From: Pacificibacter marinus
GTDB taxonomy: Bacteria > Pseudomonadota > Alphaproteobacteria > Rhodobacterales > Rhodobacteraceae
DNA length: 64,000 bases
Assembly (NCBI RefSeq): GCF_900109555.1
Contig: NZ_FNZV01000008.1
Location: 147,800-211,799 of the forward strand
Reading direction: 5' to 3'
Shown: in pieces, positions 19,578 through 29,766 of the stretch
How the letters are laid out: each line of letters opens with the position of its first letter
How positions within the stretch are numbered: position 1 is the stretch's first letter
Made by a program: the position numbers and the translations under genes
The notes under the pieces: generated by a model
What the model was told of the DNA's origin: nothing
Seen by the model: only the letters and a program-made list of their open reading frames with translations
The model's database searches: none

Positions 19578-21170
19578 ATGGCACCCAAAGTACTCGTATC
19601 CGATAGCCTTTCTGAAACAGCTGTTCAGATTTTCCGTGACCGCGGCATTGAAGTTGATTTCGAACCAGCGCTCGGCAAAGACAAAGACGCGCTTGCTGCC
19701 GTGATCGGCAAATATGACGGTCTGGCCATTCGCTCTGCCACCAAAGTGACACCTGCTTTGCTTGAGCACGCCACGAACCTTAAAGTCGTTGGTCGCGCTG
19801 GCATCGGCACAGACAACGTTGACAAAGAAGCGTCTTCCAAAAAAGGCGTGATCGTTATGAACACGCCTTTCGGCAACATGATCACAACAGCCGAGCACGC
19901 GATTGCGATGATGTTTGCTGTTGCGCGTCAAATCCCAGAAGCCTCTGCGTCTACACATGCTGGAAAATGGGAAAAATCCAAATTCATGGGTGTTGAGCTG
20001 ACCGCGAAAACACTCGGCGTTATCGGCGCAGGCAACATCGGCGGTATCGTTTGTGACCGCGCCCGTGGCCTGAAAATGAAAGTGGTCGCATACGACCCAT
20101 TCTTGTCCGCTGAACGCGCTATTGAAATGGGTGTTGAGAAAGTTGAGCTTGACGATCTGCTCGCACGCGCTGATTTCATCACGTTGCACGTGCCGTTGAC
20201 AGACAGCACACGCAACATCTTGTCTGCTGAAAACCTGGCGAAAACCAAAAAAGGTGTGCGCATCATCAACTGTGCCCGCGGTGGTTTGGTCGACGAAGAA
20301 GCGCTCGCTGAGCTGCTGAAATCCGGCCACGTTGCTGGTGCGGCTTTGGATGTGTTTGCTGTAGAACCCGCCAAAGAAAACGTTCTGTTCGGCCTGCCAA
20401 ACGTTGTGTGCACGCCGCACTTGGGAGCGTCTACATCTGAAGCACAAGAAAACGTGGCACTGCAAGTGGCTGAACAAATGTCCAACTACTTGCTCGATGG
20501 CGCTGTTGAGAACGCGCTGAACATGCCATCCATGTCTGCTGAAGAAGCCAAAATCATGGGTCCGTGGGTCACATTGGCTGAAAATCTTGGCTCTTTCATC
20601 GGTCAAGTGACTGACGAAGCCATCAAAGAAATCAACGTCACATTCGACGGCGTTGCAGCTGAGATGAACCTCAAAGCTTTGGAAGCGGCTGTCATCGCGG
20701 GCATCATGCAAGCAGCAAACCCTGATGTAAATATGGTGTCTGCCCCTGTAATTGCCAAAGAGCGTGGCATCCAGATTTCCAAAACAACACAAGACGCGAC
20801 TGGTACGTTTGACGGCTACATCAAGCTCGACATCCAGACTGTTGAAAAGCACCGCACCATCGCGGGCACAGTGTTCTCTGACGGCAAGCCTCGTTTCATC
20901 CAAATTAAAGGCATCACCATCGACGCTGAAGTTGGTGAGCACATGCTCTACACAACCAACCAAGACGTTCCTGGTATCCTTGGCAAACTAGGTACACTTT
21001 TGGCCGAGCACGATGAAAACATCGCGAACTTCACTTTGGGTCGTGCCAAAGCTGGCGGAGATGCGATTGCTGTGACGTTCTTGGACACACCAATCAAAGC
21101 GACAACGGTTAAGGCGCTCAAAGACAGCGGCCTATTCCAACACGTGCGCCCACTGCATTTCAAAGCGTAA
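19578..21170 (+). CDS. serA: D-3-phosphoglycerate dehydrogenase
   Basis: First step of serine synthesis, oxidising 3-phosphoglycerate with NAD. The 530-residue product is the long form of the enzyme. It has an NAD-binding domain (GVIGAGNIGG), catalytic Arg in NCARGGLVDEEAL, Glu in DVFAVEP and His in CTPHLGASTSEA. An intervening ASB-type domain (about 315-450) and a C-terminal ACT domain (VPGILGKLGTLLAEHDENIANFTLGR) for feedback by serine follow. GTAGGAG precedes the ATG. A strong terminator follows at 21208. Confidence 0.96.
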   Translation: MAPKVLVSDSLSETAVQIFRDRGIEVDFEPALGKDKDALAAVIGKYDGLAIRSATKVTPALLEHATNLKVVGRAGIGTDNVDKEASSKKGVIVMNTPFGNMITTAEHAIAMMFAVARQIPEASASTHAGKWEKSKFMGVELTAKTLGVIGAGNIGGIVCDRARGLKMKVVAYDPFLSAERAIEMGVEKVELDDLLARADFITLHVPLTDSTRNILSAENLAKTKKGVRIINCARGGLVDEEALAELLKSGHVAGAALDVFAVEPAKENVLFGLPNVVCTPHLGASTSEAQENVALQVAEQMSNYLLDGAVENALNMPSMSAEEAKIMGPWVTLAENLGSFIGQVTDEAIKEINVTFDGVAAEMNLKALEAAVIAGIMQAANPDVNMVSAPVIAKERGIQISKTTQDATGTFDGYIKLDIQTVEKHRTIAGTVFSDGKPRFIQIKGITIDAEVGEHMLYTTNQDVPGILGKLGTLLAEHDENIANFTLGRAKAGGDAIAVTFLDTPIKATTVKALKDSGLFQHVRPLHFKA

Positions 21171-21207
21171 ATTCGCATCGTTACAAAAAGATCATCACAT
21201 GATTTTA

Positions 21208-21244
21208 AAGGGCCGCTGGACATTCCGGCGGCCCTTCGCTTTTG
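21208..21244 (+). terminator. Rho-independent terminator after serA
   Basis: AAGGGCCGC(T)GG pairs with CC(G)GCGGCCCTT around a five-base loop and is followed by CGCTTTTG. It closes the serC-serA unit. Confidence 0.8.
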
Positions 21245-21267
21245 TAACACCAAAACAGGAGACGAAC

Positions 21268-22011
21268 ATGCGCATCTACGCCATCGGTGATATTCACGGC
21301 CAACTCGATATGCTCAAAGCCGCACATGCGCGCATTGAGGCAGACAAACTTCGCGTTGGTGATTCTGATGCGCAAATCATTCACCTTGGGGATTACACAG
21401 ATCGTGGGCCAGACAGCAAAGGTGTGATCCAATATCTGATGGATGGCATTGCGGCTGGCAAACCTTGGCTGGCCATTCGTGGCAATCATGACCGCATGTT
21501 CACCCGCTTTGTGTCCCGTGGCATTGCCCATGATGACAATATTAAATCAGGAAAAAGCTGGCTCAACCCATCACTTGGCGGCCAAACAACACTGGCATCC
21601 TATGGCGTGGCTTCAGAAGATGGTATGTTTGAAACCGCTCATTTGGCGGCTCAAAAAGCCGTGCCCTCGGAACACATCGACTTTATTGAATCCCTACCGC
21701 TGACTCTGCAATTCGGCGACTATGTCTTTGTGCACGCAGGTGTACGCCCCGGCGTTGCCTTGGAAAACCAAGACGAAGAAGATCTGATTTGGATTCGTGA
21801 AGGCTGGTTAGACTTTCATGGGAAATTGCCTTGGATGGTGGTCCACGGGCATACAGCACTTGATGAACCCACCCATTTTGGCAATCGCATCGATATCGAC
21901 AGTGGTGCTGGATATGGCAACCCATTGACCACCCTTGTGATTGAAGGTGGACATCAAGAGGTCGTCACCGAAACTGGGCGCATCCCCTTGATGCACATCA
22001 GACCCATGTAA
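21268..22011 (+). CDS. Metallophosphoesterase, PPP-type serine/threonine phosphatase family
   Basis: A 247-residue cytosolic phosphoesterase. The PPP-family metal motifs are all present: GDIHGQ near the N-terminus, GDYTDRGPDS, RGNHD, and later VHAG and VHGHT. This resembles the bacterial PrpA/ApaH-like group, whose members dephosphorylate proteins or dinucleotides. The substrate cannot be told. AGGAG precedes the ATG at 21268. An upstream extension would run through the serA terminator. It stands alone between two terminators. Confidence 0.85.
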   Translation: MRIYAIGDIHGQLDMLKAAHARIEADKLRVGDSDAQIIHLGDYTDRGPDSKGVIQYLMDGIAAGKPWLAIRGNHDRMFTRFVSRGIAHDDNIKSGKSWLNPSLGGQTTLASYGVASEDGMFETAHLAAQKAVPSEHIDFIESLPLTLQFGDYVFVHAGVRPGVALENQDEEDLIWIREGWLDFHGKLPWMVVHGHTALDEPTHFGNRIDIDSGAGYGNPLTTLVIEGGHQEVVTETGRIPLMHIRPM

Positions 22012-22020
22012 ACGACTTAT

Positions 22021-22054
22021 ATGCGAGGGGAGGTGACTGTTCTCTCGCATTTTC
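22021..22054 (+). terminator. Probable terminator after the phosphoesterase gene
   Basis: ATGCGAG pairs with CTCGCAT around a 16-base loop and is followed by TTTTCC. The stem is short. Confidence 0.5.
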
Positions 22055-22144
22055 CACATTTTATTAAGAATCTTTTCACCCTGTTCCGCCAATCTGGAAC
22101 AAAGACCGCGATTATATACGTGGCAGGGAATGAAGGGTTCAGAC

Positions 22145-24337
22145 ATGTCACTCGATACACTCGCGCAAGAACGGCGTGCCCGCTTGGCCGCTGAGCGCTT
22201 GCTTGAACTCAAACAAGCTGAGTTGTTCCAAGCAAACAAAAAGCTATCTATTCACGCACGTAGCTTATCCGATGAAATCATCGTCAAACGGGAAGAAACC
22301 GAAGTTCTCAAAAACGAGAACTTTCAAGTGCTGGAAGATTTAGACAAGGCAAACACAGCCGCATTCATAGCAGAACGCCGCCTTTGGGATTCGATTGAAA
22401 CCATCCAAGATGGCTTTGCCGTGTTCGACCCTGATGACATTATGATTGCTGCAAACCCTGCATACCTGAATATTTTTGATGGGCTTAAAGATGTACGGCC
22501 GGGCATTTCTTATCCAGAAATATTAAACATCGCTGTCGAAGAGGGAATCATCGATATCGAAAGTATGTCACGATCTGAATTTGTCGAGGCTGCCCTAGAC
22601 CGCTGGCGTGCGCCCGTGCGCGAGCCCCACACAATTCGGCTTTGGAACAACCAGTTCATCAAATTGGTCGATAGACGATCCGCAGATGGCGATATGGTGT
22701 CGCTTGGGCTGAACATCACAGATTCCATGCGCCACGCCACACGCCTAAAACAGGCAATACATAAAGCCGAAGCCGCCAACCGCGCAAAGTCTACGTTCCT
22801 CGCCAATATGAGCCATGAAATTCGCACTCCGATGAATGGTATGGTGGGTATGGCAGACCTGATGAGCGAAACAGATTTGAACGAAGAGCAAAAAATCTAC
22901 GTCGACACCATCAAAAGTTCAGGTGAAGCGCTTTTGAACCTCATCAATGATGTCTTGGACTTCTCCAAAATCGAAGCCTCCAAACTTACGTTACACCCGA
23001 TACCTTTTGACCTTGAACGCAGCATTCAAGATGTGATCGTGCTGTTGCAACCCGTGGCAAAACAAAAGGGTATCGAGCTGATCATTGACTACGATATGTT
23101 CATGCCGACACGGTTCATCGGCGATCAAGGCCGCATTCGTCAGGTGCTGACCAACCTCGTGGGCAACGCAGTTAAATTTACTGCGAAAGGTCATGTCATC
23201 GTGCGCATTGTCGGCCTGCCTGAAGATGATGGAAAACGTCAACGTGTGCATTTTTCAATCGAAGATACAGGCATTGGAATCGCCACAGAAATGCGCACCC
23301 ATATCTTTGGTGAATTCAATCAAGTCGAAGATGAACGAAATCGTAAATTTGAAGGCACAGGTCTGGGGCTTGCGATCACCAAACAACTCGTTGCACTTAT
23401 GGGCGGGGATATCTGGGTCGACAGCGAAGAAGGACACGGGTCCTGCTTTGGGTTTAAATGCACCTTGGATGTCGTGGAAGATGATATCGCGGCTCCCCCC
23501 TTACCTGCCTGGATGCATAAGGCGTATTTGATTGATCACATCGATGCCAATTGCGCCATTTTGGAAAAACAACTCACAGCGCTTGGCTTTGAAGTTGTGC
23601 CATTGGATACCGCCCAAAACCTTTTGGAAACGCCTCTGGACGGCGACATCTATCTGCTCGACAACAACTTGCCTGACACAGATATGAATAACTTGATCTT
23701 GGAGTTGCGCGCACGCGGCGTTACGGCACCGATCCTGTTGATGACATCTGGTCCAGTTTCGGCGTCCACGCTTGAAATTGACGGAACTGCTACGCTGCAA
23801 AAACCACTTTTGCGCTCTGATCTCTGCCTAGCACTGTCCTCGCTAGTCCCCGTAAAAGCACAATCAATTGATCCACATAATCGAAAAATGCGAATTTTAG
23901 CCGCTGAAGATAACAAAACCAATCAGTTGGTTTTCGGCAAGATGCTTAAATTTCTCGAGATTGATCTAAGGTTTGCCAATAACGGTCGTGAGGCCATAGA
24001 ACTCTACGAATCCTTTGATCCAGACATGATTTTCATGGATATTTCAATGCCAGAGGTCGACGGAAAAGAAGCCACGCGCACCATACGCAACATGGAGCTT
24101 GGCAGTGGAAAACACGTCCCGATTGTTGCACTCACAGCCCATGCTATGGCTGGGGATGATCAAGAAATTTTGGCGGCAGGATTAGATCACTACATGACCA
24201 AACCCTTACGCAAAGCTGCGATCATTGACCAGATTTTGCAACGGCATCCCGCGCATTGTCAGCCACTCCTGCCTGAAGAACCCGCAACAGTTGCATCCAG
24301 TACAGCGCCGACAGACACAACAATGGCTGGCGAATAG
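22145..24337 (+). CDS. Hybrid sensor histidine kinase / response regulator
   Basis: A cytosolic 730-residue kinase with no membrane helix. A coiled-coil N-terminus (about 1-80) leads into a PAS-like sensor (about 83-205, DSIETIQDGFAVFDPDD). A HisKA domain carries the phospho-accepting His in MSHEIRTPMNGM (about residue 224), and HATPase_c has NLVGNAVKFT, DTGIGIA and GTGLGLA. Two receiver domains follow. The first is divergent but keeps an Asp (YLLDNNLP) and Lys (LQKP). The second is canonical (AAEDNKTN, FMDISMPEVDG near residue 630, LTAHA, MTKPL). Start at 22145 follows GAAGGG. An ATG at 22130 is an alternative. The signal sensed and output partner are unknown. Confidence 0.88.
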   Translation: MSLDTLAQERRARLAAERLLELKQAELFQANKKLSIHARSLSDEIIVKREETEVLKNENFQVLEDLDKANTAAFIAERRLWDSIETIQDGFAVFDPDDIMIAANPAYLNIFDGLKDVRPGISYPEILNIAVEEGIIDIESMSRSEFVEAALDRWRAPVREPHTIRLWNNQFIKLVDRRSADGDMVSLGLNITDSMRHATRLKQAIHKAEAANRAKSTFLANMSHEIRTPMNGMVGMADLMSETDLNEEQKIYVDTIKSSGEALLNLINDVLDFSKIEASKLTLHPIPFDLERSIQDVIVLLQPVAKQKGIELIIDYDMFMPTRFIGDQGRIRQVLTNLVGNAVKFTAKGHVIVRIVGLPEDDGKRQRVHFSIEDTGIGIATEMRTHIFGEFNQVEDERNRKFEGTGLGLAITKQLVALMGGDIWVDSEEGHGSCFGFKCTLDVVEDDIAAPPLPAWMHKAYLIDHIDANCAILEKQLTALGFEVVPLDTAQNLLETPLDGDIYLLDNNLPDTDMNNLILELRARGVTAPILLMTSGPVSASTLEIDGTATLQKPLLRSDLCLALSSLVPVKAQSIDPHNRKMRILAAEDNKTNQLVFGKMLKFLEIDLRFANNGREAIELYESFDPDMIFMDISMPEVDGKEATRTIRNMELGSGKHVPIVALTAHAMAGDDQEILAAGLDHYMTKPLRKAAIIDQILQRHPAHCQPLLPEEPATVASSTAPTDTTMAGE

Positions 24338-24338
24338 A

Positions 24339-26381
24339 CTAGGCGCTTTGGATGACCTCAAGCATCGGTACACCAAACCGCAGTGCCTGGCGTTCGCCCA
24401 CCAGCTTTTCAAAGGCCTTCATGTCGCGTGGCCGTGAAGATGCAATACGCGACAACTGCGCCGACGTCATCGTCATCGGTTTCAAAGTTCCGCACAGCCC
24501 GCGCGAAAACGTCTCATGAACCGCGTGCAGCTTATCAAACAAATCCCCTGCGCCACTCACCGCCAGCTTTCGGCGGGACGGGTGCAGTTTTTCTGGTGTG
24601 GCACCTAAGATAACCGACAAAAACGCATCGCCATAGCGTTCTAGTTTTTTTGCACCAACCCCACCAATCCGCGCCATATCATCAAGCGTTTTAGGTCGAA
24701 CTTCGGCCATTTCAATCAGGGTTCGGTCAGCAAAAACCACATAGGCAGGCACACGCGCTTCTTCGGACAAAGCACGCCGCTTTGCCTTGAGCGCAGACAA
24801 CAATGGCGCGTCCTCGTCCGACACCAGCGCCTTTGCGACGGGACCGCCACGGTGGGCTTTGGCCAGTGTGTCCCGTCGCAATGTGACGCTTGCCTCGCCT
24901 TTCAAGATAGGCACAGCGGGCTCTGTCATGAATAAAGCGCCGAACCGATCTGGGTTCGGGCGCACCAAATCGATACCCATCATCTGTCTGAAAATCGCAT
25001 TCCATTGGCGCTTGTCATATTCGCGACCAATGCCAAACACTGACAAGGCATCATGGTTCCATTGCTTCACTTTATCGGTGGATTTTCCCATCAAAACATC
25101 GATCAAATGGCCTGCGCCGAACCCTTCATCACAGCGTAAAATAGCTGACAGCGCCTTGCGCACAGCCTCAGTCCCATCAAACAAATCTGGCGGGGTGTCA
25201 CACAGGTCGCAAGTTCCGCAGGGCTCAGGGTTTTCACCAAAGTATGACAGCAAATTTTGCCGCCGACACACCTGCGCTTCGGCAATCCCCAGCAAAGCAT
25301 TCAAACGGGCATGATCTGCTGAGCGCCGCTCAACCGGTGATGGACTTTCATCAATCTGAGTACGCCGAAAGCGGATGTCATCCGGGCCAAAAAGTGTGAG
25401 CGTTTCCGCAGGTGCGCCATCGCGCCCAGCCCGACCAATTTCTTGGTAATACGATTCAACAGATTTGGGTAAATCTGCGTGCGCCACCCAGCGGATATCA
25501 GGCTTATCGATGCCCATCCCAAACGCAACAGTAGCGACTACGATCACCTCGTCTTCTTGCTGAAAACGCCGTTCAACATCACGACGACGGTCACTTTCCA
25601 TCCCGCCGTGATATGCAAGCGCAAGTTGGCCACCGTCACTCAACGCTTTGGCAAGGCTTTCAGTTTTGGCACGCGTCCCACAATACACGATACCAGATTG
25701 ACCTTTTCGCGCTTTTGCAAAATTCAGAATCTGCGCCCGGGGGCTATCTTTGACAGCAAAAGCCAAGTGAATGTTCGGACGATCAAAGCCACGCAAAAAG
25801 ATTTCGGGATCGGCGTCATCAAACAACCGTCGTACAATTTCGCCACGCGTTTCTGCGTCAGCAGTCGCGGTAAAGGCACACAGTGGGACATCAAGCGCAC
25901 GACGCAGATCACCGATGCGCAAATAGTCCGGGCGAAAATCGTGCCCCCACTGGCTGACACAATGCGCCTCATCCACCGCGATCATCGACACGTTTGAACG
26001 CCGCAAAAGCGGCAATGTGCCACCTGAGGCCAACCGTTCGGGTGCCATATACAAAAGTTTAAGACTGCCGTCGGCCAAAGCAGCAAACACAGCGTCGGTT
26101 TCTTCGTCGGTGTTGCCAGATGTCAAAGCACCCGCTTCAACACCAACCGCTTTGAGTGCCTGCACTTGGTCACGCATAAGCGCAATGAGTGGTGAAATAA
26201 CAATGGTCAGCCCATCACACACCAAGGCGGGCAATTGAAAGCAGAGTGATTTTCCACCGCCTGTGGGCATAATTGCCAAAACATTTTGGCCAGCGGTGAC
26301 CGCATCTACGATTTCTTCTTGGCCAAGGCGAAACGCGCTGAACCCAAAGACCGAAGACAAAAGCGCCTGCGTTTGTGACAT
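24339..26381 (-). CDS. recQ: ATP-dependent DNA helicase RecQ
   Basis: 3'-5' DNA helicase of recombinational repair and replication restart. The 680-residue product has Walker A MPTGGGKSLCFQLPAL, the DEAH box in IAVDEAHCVSQWGHDFRP, and helicase motif VI QEIGRAGRDG. A zinc-binding cysteine cluster (CRRQNLLSYFGE, CGTCDLC) and a C-terminal HRDC domain (DMARIGGVGAKKLERYG) follow. Length and order are standard. The gene converges with the hybrid kinase gene, their stops being almost adjacent. Confidence 0.95.
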   Translation of the reverse strand: MSQTQALLSSVFGFSAFRLGQEEIVDAVTAGQNVLAIMPTGGGKSLCFQLPALVCDGLTIVISPLIALMRDQVQALKAVGVEAGALTSGNTDEETDAVFAALADGSLKLLYMAPERLASGGTLPLLRRSNVSMIAVDEAHCVSQWGHDFRPDYLRIGDLRRALDVPLCAFTATADAETRGEIVRRLFDDADPEIFLRGFDRPNIHLAFAVKDSPRAQILNFAKARKGQSGIVYCGTRAKTESLAKALSDGGQLALAYHGGMESDRRRDVERRFQQEDEVIVVATVAFGMGIDKPDIRWVAHADLPKSVESYYQEIGRAGRDGAPAETLTLFGPDDIRFRRTQIDESPSPVERRSADHARLNALLGIAEAQVCRRQNLLSYFGENPEPCGTCDLCDTPPDLFDGTEAVRKALSAILRCDEGFGAGHLIDVLMGKSTDKVKQWNHDALSVFGIGREYDKRQWNAIFRQMMGIDLVRPNPDRFGALFMTEPAVPILKGEASVTLRRDTLAKAHRGGPVAKALVSDEDAPLLSALKAKRRALSEEARVPAYVVFADRTLIEMAEVRPKTLDDMARIGGVGAKKLERYGDAFLSVILGATPEKLHPSRRKLAVSGAGDLFDKLHAVHETFSRGLCGTLKPMTMTSAQLSRIASSRPRDMKAFEKLVGERQALRFGVPMLEVIQSA

Positions 26382-26450
26382 GTTTTCCTGCTGCTAATTG
26401 GTTGAGAGCAGAATCGCACGTCACGCCGCAGGCCTCAAGGCCAGATCGAC

Positions 26451-26738
26451 TTAAAGAAAGATGCCAGCATTGTTGCGAATGATGATTTCGAGCGCATAGA
26501 CGGCCAAAAATGCAACAAGCGGTGCGAGATCGAGCCCGTTCATATCAGGCAAAAACCGACGAATGCGCGAATAAAGGGGTTCAAGCAAACGGTTCAGACC
26601 TTCCCAAATTTGATAAACCAATGGCTGGCGCAAATTGAGCACTTGGAAATTGATCAACCAACTCATTGCGATATGGACGATCATGACGAATTTCACCGCG
26701 CCTAGAATCATGAGCAGAATTTGCAGTATGGAAAGCAT
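26451..26738 (-). CDS. YggT family membrane protein
   Basis: A 95-residue integral membrane protein with two hydrophobic segments. The family feature is a repeated amphipathic stretch, here seen as NLRQPLVYQIWEGLNRLLEPLYSRIRRFLPDMNGLDLAP in the middle. Members are linked to osmotic tolerance and, in some bacteria, to cell division or thylakoid organisation. It precedes recQ on the same strand by 70 bases and may be read with it. Confidence 0.85.
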   Translation of the reverse strand: MLSILQILLMILGAVKFVMIVHIAMSWLINFQVLNLRQPLVYQIWEGLNRLLEPLYSRIRRFLPDMNGLDLAPLVAFLAVYALEIIIRNNAGIFL

Positions 26739-26867
26739 GGGTAGGTCCTATTTTTCGTGTCTTATTACACCTAAGGTCTTGATGTGCGGTGCGCAAGTCG
26801 TGCAGCTATATATCGTGCCGCAACGTTGCCGTTGACGTTTCCTTTGGCTCTTGCGATTGCTTTGCGC

Positions 26868-27404
26868 ATGTATCCATTTTTACGCATCGCCTATGGCATT
26901 CTAAAATTTCGCAAAGCCCCAAAACTTGGGCTTTGGGACACCCATACCTCACACCACTATTGTCTGCCTTGGGACATCGATCTGTGGTGGGAACTCAATA
27001 ACGGGCGCACCTTAACGATTTATGATCTTGGGCGCATCCCAATGGCCATGCGCAATGGCACCGCTGAGGTGAGCAAAAAAGCTGGGCTGGGTATGGTAGT
27101 TGCCGGCGCATCTGTGCGTTACCGCAAGCGGATCACGATGTTCAAAAAGATCGAAATGCACTCGCGTCCCGTTGGGTACGACGATAAATTTATCTATATG
27201 GAACAATCTATGTGGCTCGCCAATGGTGAGTGCGCCAATCATATTTTGATCCGTGGCGCAGTTGTAAAAAATGGCAAAATGGTTCCGCCTGTGGAATTGC
27301 TGGAAATGATAGATAAAGATGTTGAATCCCGCGAGCTGCCCGAGTGGGTGCAAGCTTGGGCTGATGCGGATAAGCTACGTCCGTGGCCCCCTAAACGCGG
27401 CTAG
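26868..27404 (+). CDS. Acyl-CoA thioesterase, hot-dog fold (THEM6-like)
   Basis: A 178-residue protein with a hot-dog thioesterase pattern: WDIDLWWELNNGRTLTIYDLGRI followed by GAS VRYRKRITMFKK-type strands and QSMWLANGECANHILIRGAV. It resembles the proteobacterial thioesterase-like/THEM6 group. The start MYPFLRIAYGILKF at 26868 matches the usual beginning of this group. An upstream in-frame ATG at 26784 would add a region that looks non-coding. Its stop lies inside a CTAAACGC/GCGTTTAG hairpin (27391-27411). The physiological substrate is unknown. Confidence 0.78.
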   Translation: MYPFLRIAYGILKFRKAPKLGLWDTHTSHHYCLPWDIDLWWELNNGRTLTIYDLGRIPMAMRNGTAEVSKKAGLGMVVAGASVRYRKRITMFKKIEMHSRPVGYDDKFIYMEQSMWLANGECANHILIRGAVVKNGKMVPPVELLEMIDKDVESRELPEWVQAWADADKLRPWPPKRG

Positions 27405-27472
27405 CGTTTAGACATTGCGTCAACGGTGTTTTGCCTGTTCTATCCGCTTGAATAAAAATCAAGGGATCAGGC

Positions 27473-28846
27473 ATGAAAAACGTCAGTGCGAGCAAACGCA
27501 TCAAAGGCTGGATGATGTATGACTGGGCCTCGCAACCCTATCACACATTGATCGTGACGTTCATTTTCGGGCCTTATTTTGCCGAACAAGTCATCGCACA
27601 TTTTAGTGCCATGGGAGTAGATCATGACACCGCCCGCGCACAAGCACAGTCTGTATGGGGCCTTGGTCTGACAATTTCAGGTCTGTCCATCGCCATTCTT
27701 GCCCCTGTGCTTGGGGCGATCGCGGATGGAACGGAACGTCGCCTGCCTTGGATCTGGGTGTTCAGCGCGTGCTATATCGTTGGCGCCGCGGGCCTATGGT
27801 TTGCTTCTCCGACAGACTTTCCCACCTATATGGTTCTTGCGTTTTTCATTTTAGGGATGATTGGAGTCGAGTTTACCACGATTTTCACCAACGCTATTTT
27901 ACCAAGTTTGGGAGACAAATCAGAGATCGGAAAAGTGTCAGGCAACGGCTGGGCTTGGGGGTATGTGGGCGGCGTTTTGGCGTTGATTTTAATGCTTTTG
28001 TTTTTCGCGGAAAATTCAAATGGCATCACGCTTTTGGGTAAAGGCCCCCTGTTTGGGCTTGATCCAGAAATGCGCGAAGGCACACGCTTTGTAGGGCCGT
28101 TCGTGGCCGGATGGTTTGCCCTATCGATGATCCCGTTTTTCTTGTGGATGCGCGAACCGCGCGGTTCGGGCATGAAACCCGCCATGGCCATCAAATCTGG
28201 TCTATCCAGCTTACTTGAGACACTTAAAAGTTTGCCATCGCGCAAATCACTTTTGGCCTATTTGATGTCGTCCATGTTCTATCGCGATTCCTTGAATGGC
28301 GTGTTTGCCTTTGGCGGAGTTTACGCGCTTGGTGTTCTGGAATGGTCCGTGATCAATGTGGGCGTGTTTGGGATTTTGGCAGCCCTATCAGGTGCTATCT
28401 TCACCTATATTGGCGGCTTTCAAGATAAAAAATTCGGCCCAAAACCCGTAATTGTATTTAGTATTGTTCTGTTGATCGTGATCTGCGTCTCGATCATTTC
28501 AATCACCCCCGAAAGCGTTTTGTTGATACCTGTCGCGGCACAAAGCAGCATGCCTGATGTCGCCTTTTACGTTTGCGGCATTGCACTCGGCGCAGTAGGC
28601 GGCGTGATACAATCTGCCAGCCGCACAATGATGGTGCGTCAAGCCGACCCTGAACGCATGACGGAGGCCTTTGGTCTGTATGCATTATCAGGCAAAGCGA
28701 CGTCTTTTTTAGCACCTGCACTTATTGCGGTTGCAACCGCACTCACCAATTCACAACGGATGGGCATAACACCGCTGATCGGGCTTTTCCTTGTTGGCTT
28801 GATCCTGTTAGCTTGGGTCAAACCTGATGGTGAAGAGGTAAGTTGA
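27473..28846 (+). CDS. MFS transporter, UMF1/Atg22-like family
   Basis: A 457-residue integral membrane protein with about twelve hydrophobic helices. The N-terminal KGWMMYDWASQPYHTLIVTFIFGPYF is a hallmark of the UMF1 (Atg22-like) branch of the major facilitator superfamily. Further typical pieces are APVLGAIADGTERRLPWI and GGVIQSASRTMMVRQADPERMTEAFGLYALSGKATSFLAP. In fungi, Atg22 exports amino acids from the vacuole. The bacterial substrate is not established. The next gene starts within its last codons (4-base overlap). Confidence 0.87.
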   Translation: MKNVSASKRIKGWMMYDWASQPYHTLIVTFIFGPYFAEQVIAHFSAMGVDHDTARAQAQSVWGLGLTISGLSIAILAPVLGAIADGTERRLPWIWVFSACYIVGAAGLWFASPTDFPTYMVLAFFILGMIGVEFTTIFTNAILPSLGDKSEIGKVSGNGWAWGYVGGVLALILMLLFFAENSNGITLLGKGPLFGLDPEMREGTRFVGPFVAGWFALSMIPFFLWMREPRGSGMKPAMAIKSGLSSLLETLKSLPSRKSLLAYLMSSMFYRDSLNGVFAFGGVYALGVLEWSVINVGVFGILAALSGAIFTYIGGFQDKKFGPKPVIVFSIVLLIVICVSIISITPESVLLIPVAAQSSMPDVAFYVCGIALGAVGGVIQSASRTMMVRQADPERMTEAFGLYALSGKATSFLAPALIAVATALTNSQRMGITPLIGLFLVGLILLAWVKPDGEEVS

Positions 28847-29766
28847 TGCGGTTTACAACAGTTACTTTGATTTTATGCACGATGCTCGCGGGCTGTGGTG
28901 GCGATGATAAGCCTGCCAAGGCTAAAGCCCATACAGTCACAATGTCGTCGAGCGATCATCGGCCTGCGAAAGAACTGTTTGGACGCGTCAGCATGCCATC
29001 CCATCAAGCGTCGGAAGCCATTGGAAGCTACGCCAAAGGCTGTGTCGGCGGAGCTGTACAGCTGCCCGAAACAGGCCCAACATGGCAAGCGATGCGCCTG
29101 TCTCGCAATAGAAATTATGGCCATGAAACGCTTGTAGATTTTGTCCAAGACTTATCACGTGAAGCCGCCAAACAGTCCGGCTGGGCAGGGCTTTATGTGG
29201 GCGATATGAGTCAACCACGCGGTGGACCAATGCTAACGGGGCACGCAAGTCACCAAATGGGATTGGATGCCGATTTTTGGATGCTGCCGCCAAAACGCTT
29301 GGATTTAACCGCCGCTGAACGCGAAAGCTTATCGTCGATTTCGATGCGCAGATCCGCTGGCGCGTTTGTCAATGACAGCTGGACCAAACAGCATCACAAC
29401 GTGCTCAAAGCCGCCGCCAGCGATCCGCGTGTTGCGCGCATTTTTGTGTTTCCCGGCGCCAAGGTTCAAATGTGCAAAGATGAAAAAGGCGACCGCGCTT
29501 GGCTGAATAAAATTCGGCCATGGTACGGACATCATTACCATTTTCACGTACGCCTAAAATGCCCCAAAGGGGATAACTCATGCGTCGATCAAGCCCCACC
29601 ACCCGCGGGAGATGGATGTGCCGATGCGCAATCTTGGGTCAATAACATCTTAAACCCACCGCCCCCAAAACCTGTTGATCCAAACGCCCCCAAACCTAAA
29701 CCCAAAGCGCAAATCACGCTTGCAACGTTGCCATCACAATGCTCTTCCGTTCTGTCCTCGCGCTAG
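28843..29766 (+). CDS. mepA: Penicillin-insensitive murein endopeptidase
   Basis: Metallo-endopeptidase (M74, LAS family) that cuts DD- and LD-crosslinks in peptidoglycan. The 307-residue protein begins with a lipoprotein-like signal ([12 protein letters not shown], possible lipobox LAGC). The zinc-site motifs are [13 protein letters not shown] and [16 protein letters not shown] Pro/Lys-rich tail ([17 protein letters not shown]) precedes the last 15 residues. It overlaps the MFS gene by 4 bases and the following gene by 28 bases, so a three-gene operon is likely. Confidence 0.92.
   Translation: MMRFTTVTLILCTMLAGCGGDDKPAKAKAHTVTMSSSDHRPAKELFGRVSMPSHQASEAIGSYAKGCVGGAVQLPETGPTWQAMRLSRNRNYGHETLVDFVQDLSREAAKQSGWAGLYVGDMSQPRGGPMLTGHASHQMGLDADFWMLPPKRLDLTAAERESLSSISMRRSAGAFVNDSWTKQHHNVLKAAASDPRVARIFVFPGAKVQMCKDEKGDRAWLNKIRPWYGHHYHFHVRLKCPKGDNSCVDQAPPPAGDGCADAQSWVNNILNPPPPKPVDPNAPKPKPKAQITLATLPSQCSSVLSSR

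Noticed and set aside
19479..20963. A 494-codon minus-strand open frame opposite serA
   Set aside because: It is a shadow of serA codon usage. Composition (Phe, Cys, His, Arg rich) is not protein-like and there is no ribosome binding site.
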